Source: Chloroflexota bacterium
Lineage (GTDB): Bacteria > Chloroflexota > Anaerolineae > Anaerolineales > Villigracilaceae
NCBI GenBank assembly: GCA_020217065.1
Contig: JAIWOB010000155.1
Span: forward strand, 1-5,513
Direction: 5' to 3'
Length of the DNA stretch: 5,513 nt
The stretch's first letter is position 1. Each line of letters begins with the position of its first letter. Shown here one piece after another: positions 5,328 through 5,513 of the stretch. The notes below the pieces were generated by a model. It saw nothing but the letters and a program-made list of their open reading frames with translations, did not search any database and was not told the DNA's origin. The translations under genes were made by a program, and so were the position numbers.

Positions 5328-5357
5328 GCGTAGGACAAAGCAAATTTTGTCCTACGC
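5328..5357. repeat. Palindrome overlapping the clpB stop codon (second of a pair)
   Basis: GCGTAGGACAAA (5328-5339) and TTTGTCCTACGC (5346-5357) are perfectly complementary over 12 pairs around a six-base loop. The right arm covers the last clpB codon and its TAG stop. On the minus strand this hairpin and the adjoining one could end or protect the clpB mRNA, but no T tract follows, so ordinary intrinsic termination is doubtful. Confidence 0.75.
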
Positions 5358-5513
5358 CACCACTTCGCCTTCCACCACCGGCGCATCGTGGCGCAGGATT
5401 AATCCTGCGTCACCCCGCTCAACCTTGATAGTATCGCCTTCCTTGAACTCGCCCGCCAGAATCTTGAGCGCCAGCGGGTCTTGCAGTTCGCGCTGGATGG
5501 CGCGTTTGAGCGG
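5352..5513 (-). CDS. clpB: ATP-dependent chaperone ClpB, C-terminal end (partial)
   Basis: The last 53 codons of an AAA+ disaggregase of the ClpB type, which works with the DnaK system to dissolve protein aggregates in the cytoplasm. The segment starts PLKRAIQRELQDPLALKIL, which matches the well-conserved small subdomain of the second AAA+ module (D2-small). GEFKEGDTIKVE then leads to a short acidic tail ending EGEVVA. The PLKRAIQ...PLA pattern and the short tail favour ClpB over ClpC or ClpA, but the closely related members cannot be fully excluded from so short a piece. The rest lies beyond the right edge. The gene converges on the cyclase gene, and its stop codon lies inside a palindrome. 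Confidence 0.87.
   Translation of the reverse strand, partial: PLKRAIQRELQDPLALKILAGEFKEGDTIKVERGDAGLILRHDAPVVEGEVVA

Overview
The window comes from a bacterial chromosome. The 5' end of a 16S rRNA gene, the ClpB tail, RecR and a YbaB protein are ordinary bacterial housekeeping pieces. The moderately GC-rich coding sequence, and a diguanylate cyclase with an unusual sensor region, suggest an Anaerolineae-type member of the Chloroflexota. That placement is inferred from gene style and 16S flavour, not from a search, and the 88 bases of 16S present cannot settle it.

Layout. Bases 1-88 are the first part of a 16S rRNA gene on the minus strand. Upstream of it lies a leader of about 290 bases with a boxA-like site and small hairpins, then an exact-consensus promoter (TTGACA, 16 bases, TATAAT) at 382-409. 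Divergent to this rRNA operon is a plus-strand HlyIII/PAQR-family membrane protein gene (604-1242), closed by an intrinsic terminator at 1264-1300. Next comes a minus-strand group that ends with ybaB and recR (2373 down to 1391), possibly led by a previously uncalled 42-codon ORF (2518-2390). Bases 2519-2942 hold no intact gene. They contain what looks like a decayed fragment of an HNH-type nuclease gene and repeat-like sequence. A large plus-strand gene (2943-5261) encodes a 772-residue membrane diguanylate cyclase: an eight-helix membrane block, a nidogen-like extracytoplasmic beta domain, a further membrane helix, HAMP, coiled coil and an intact GGEEF domain with an I-site. It ends at a strong intrinsic terminator. 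The last 162 bases are the C-terminal end of clpB on the minus strand. Its stop codon lies inside one of two adjacent palindromes.

How the genes relate. ybaB and recR form the familiar DNA-repair pair, but dnaX, their usual upstream partner, is not in the window. The other genes look functionally independent: ribosome synthesis, a membrane protein, c-di-GMP signalling and protein disaggregation. The convergent ends carry hairpins, and the rRNA operon and the hlyIII gene are transcribed away from each other. The most interesting items are the sensor architecture of the cyclase, the small ORF before ybaB, the HNH-like remnant and the palindromes at the gene ends.
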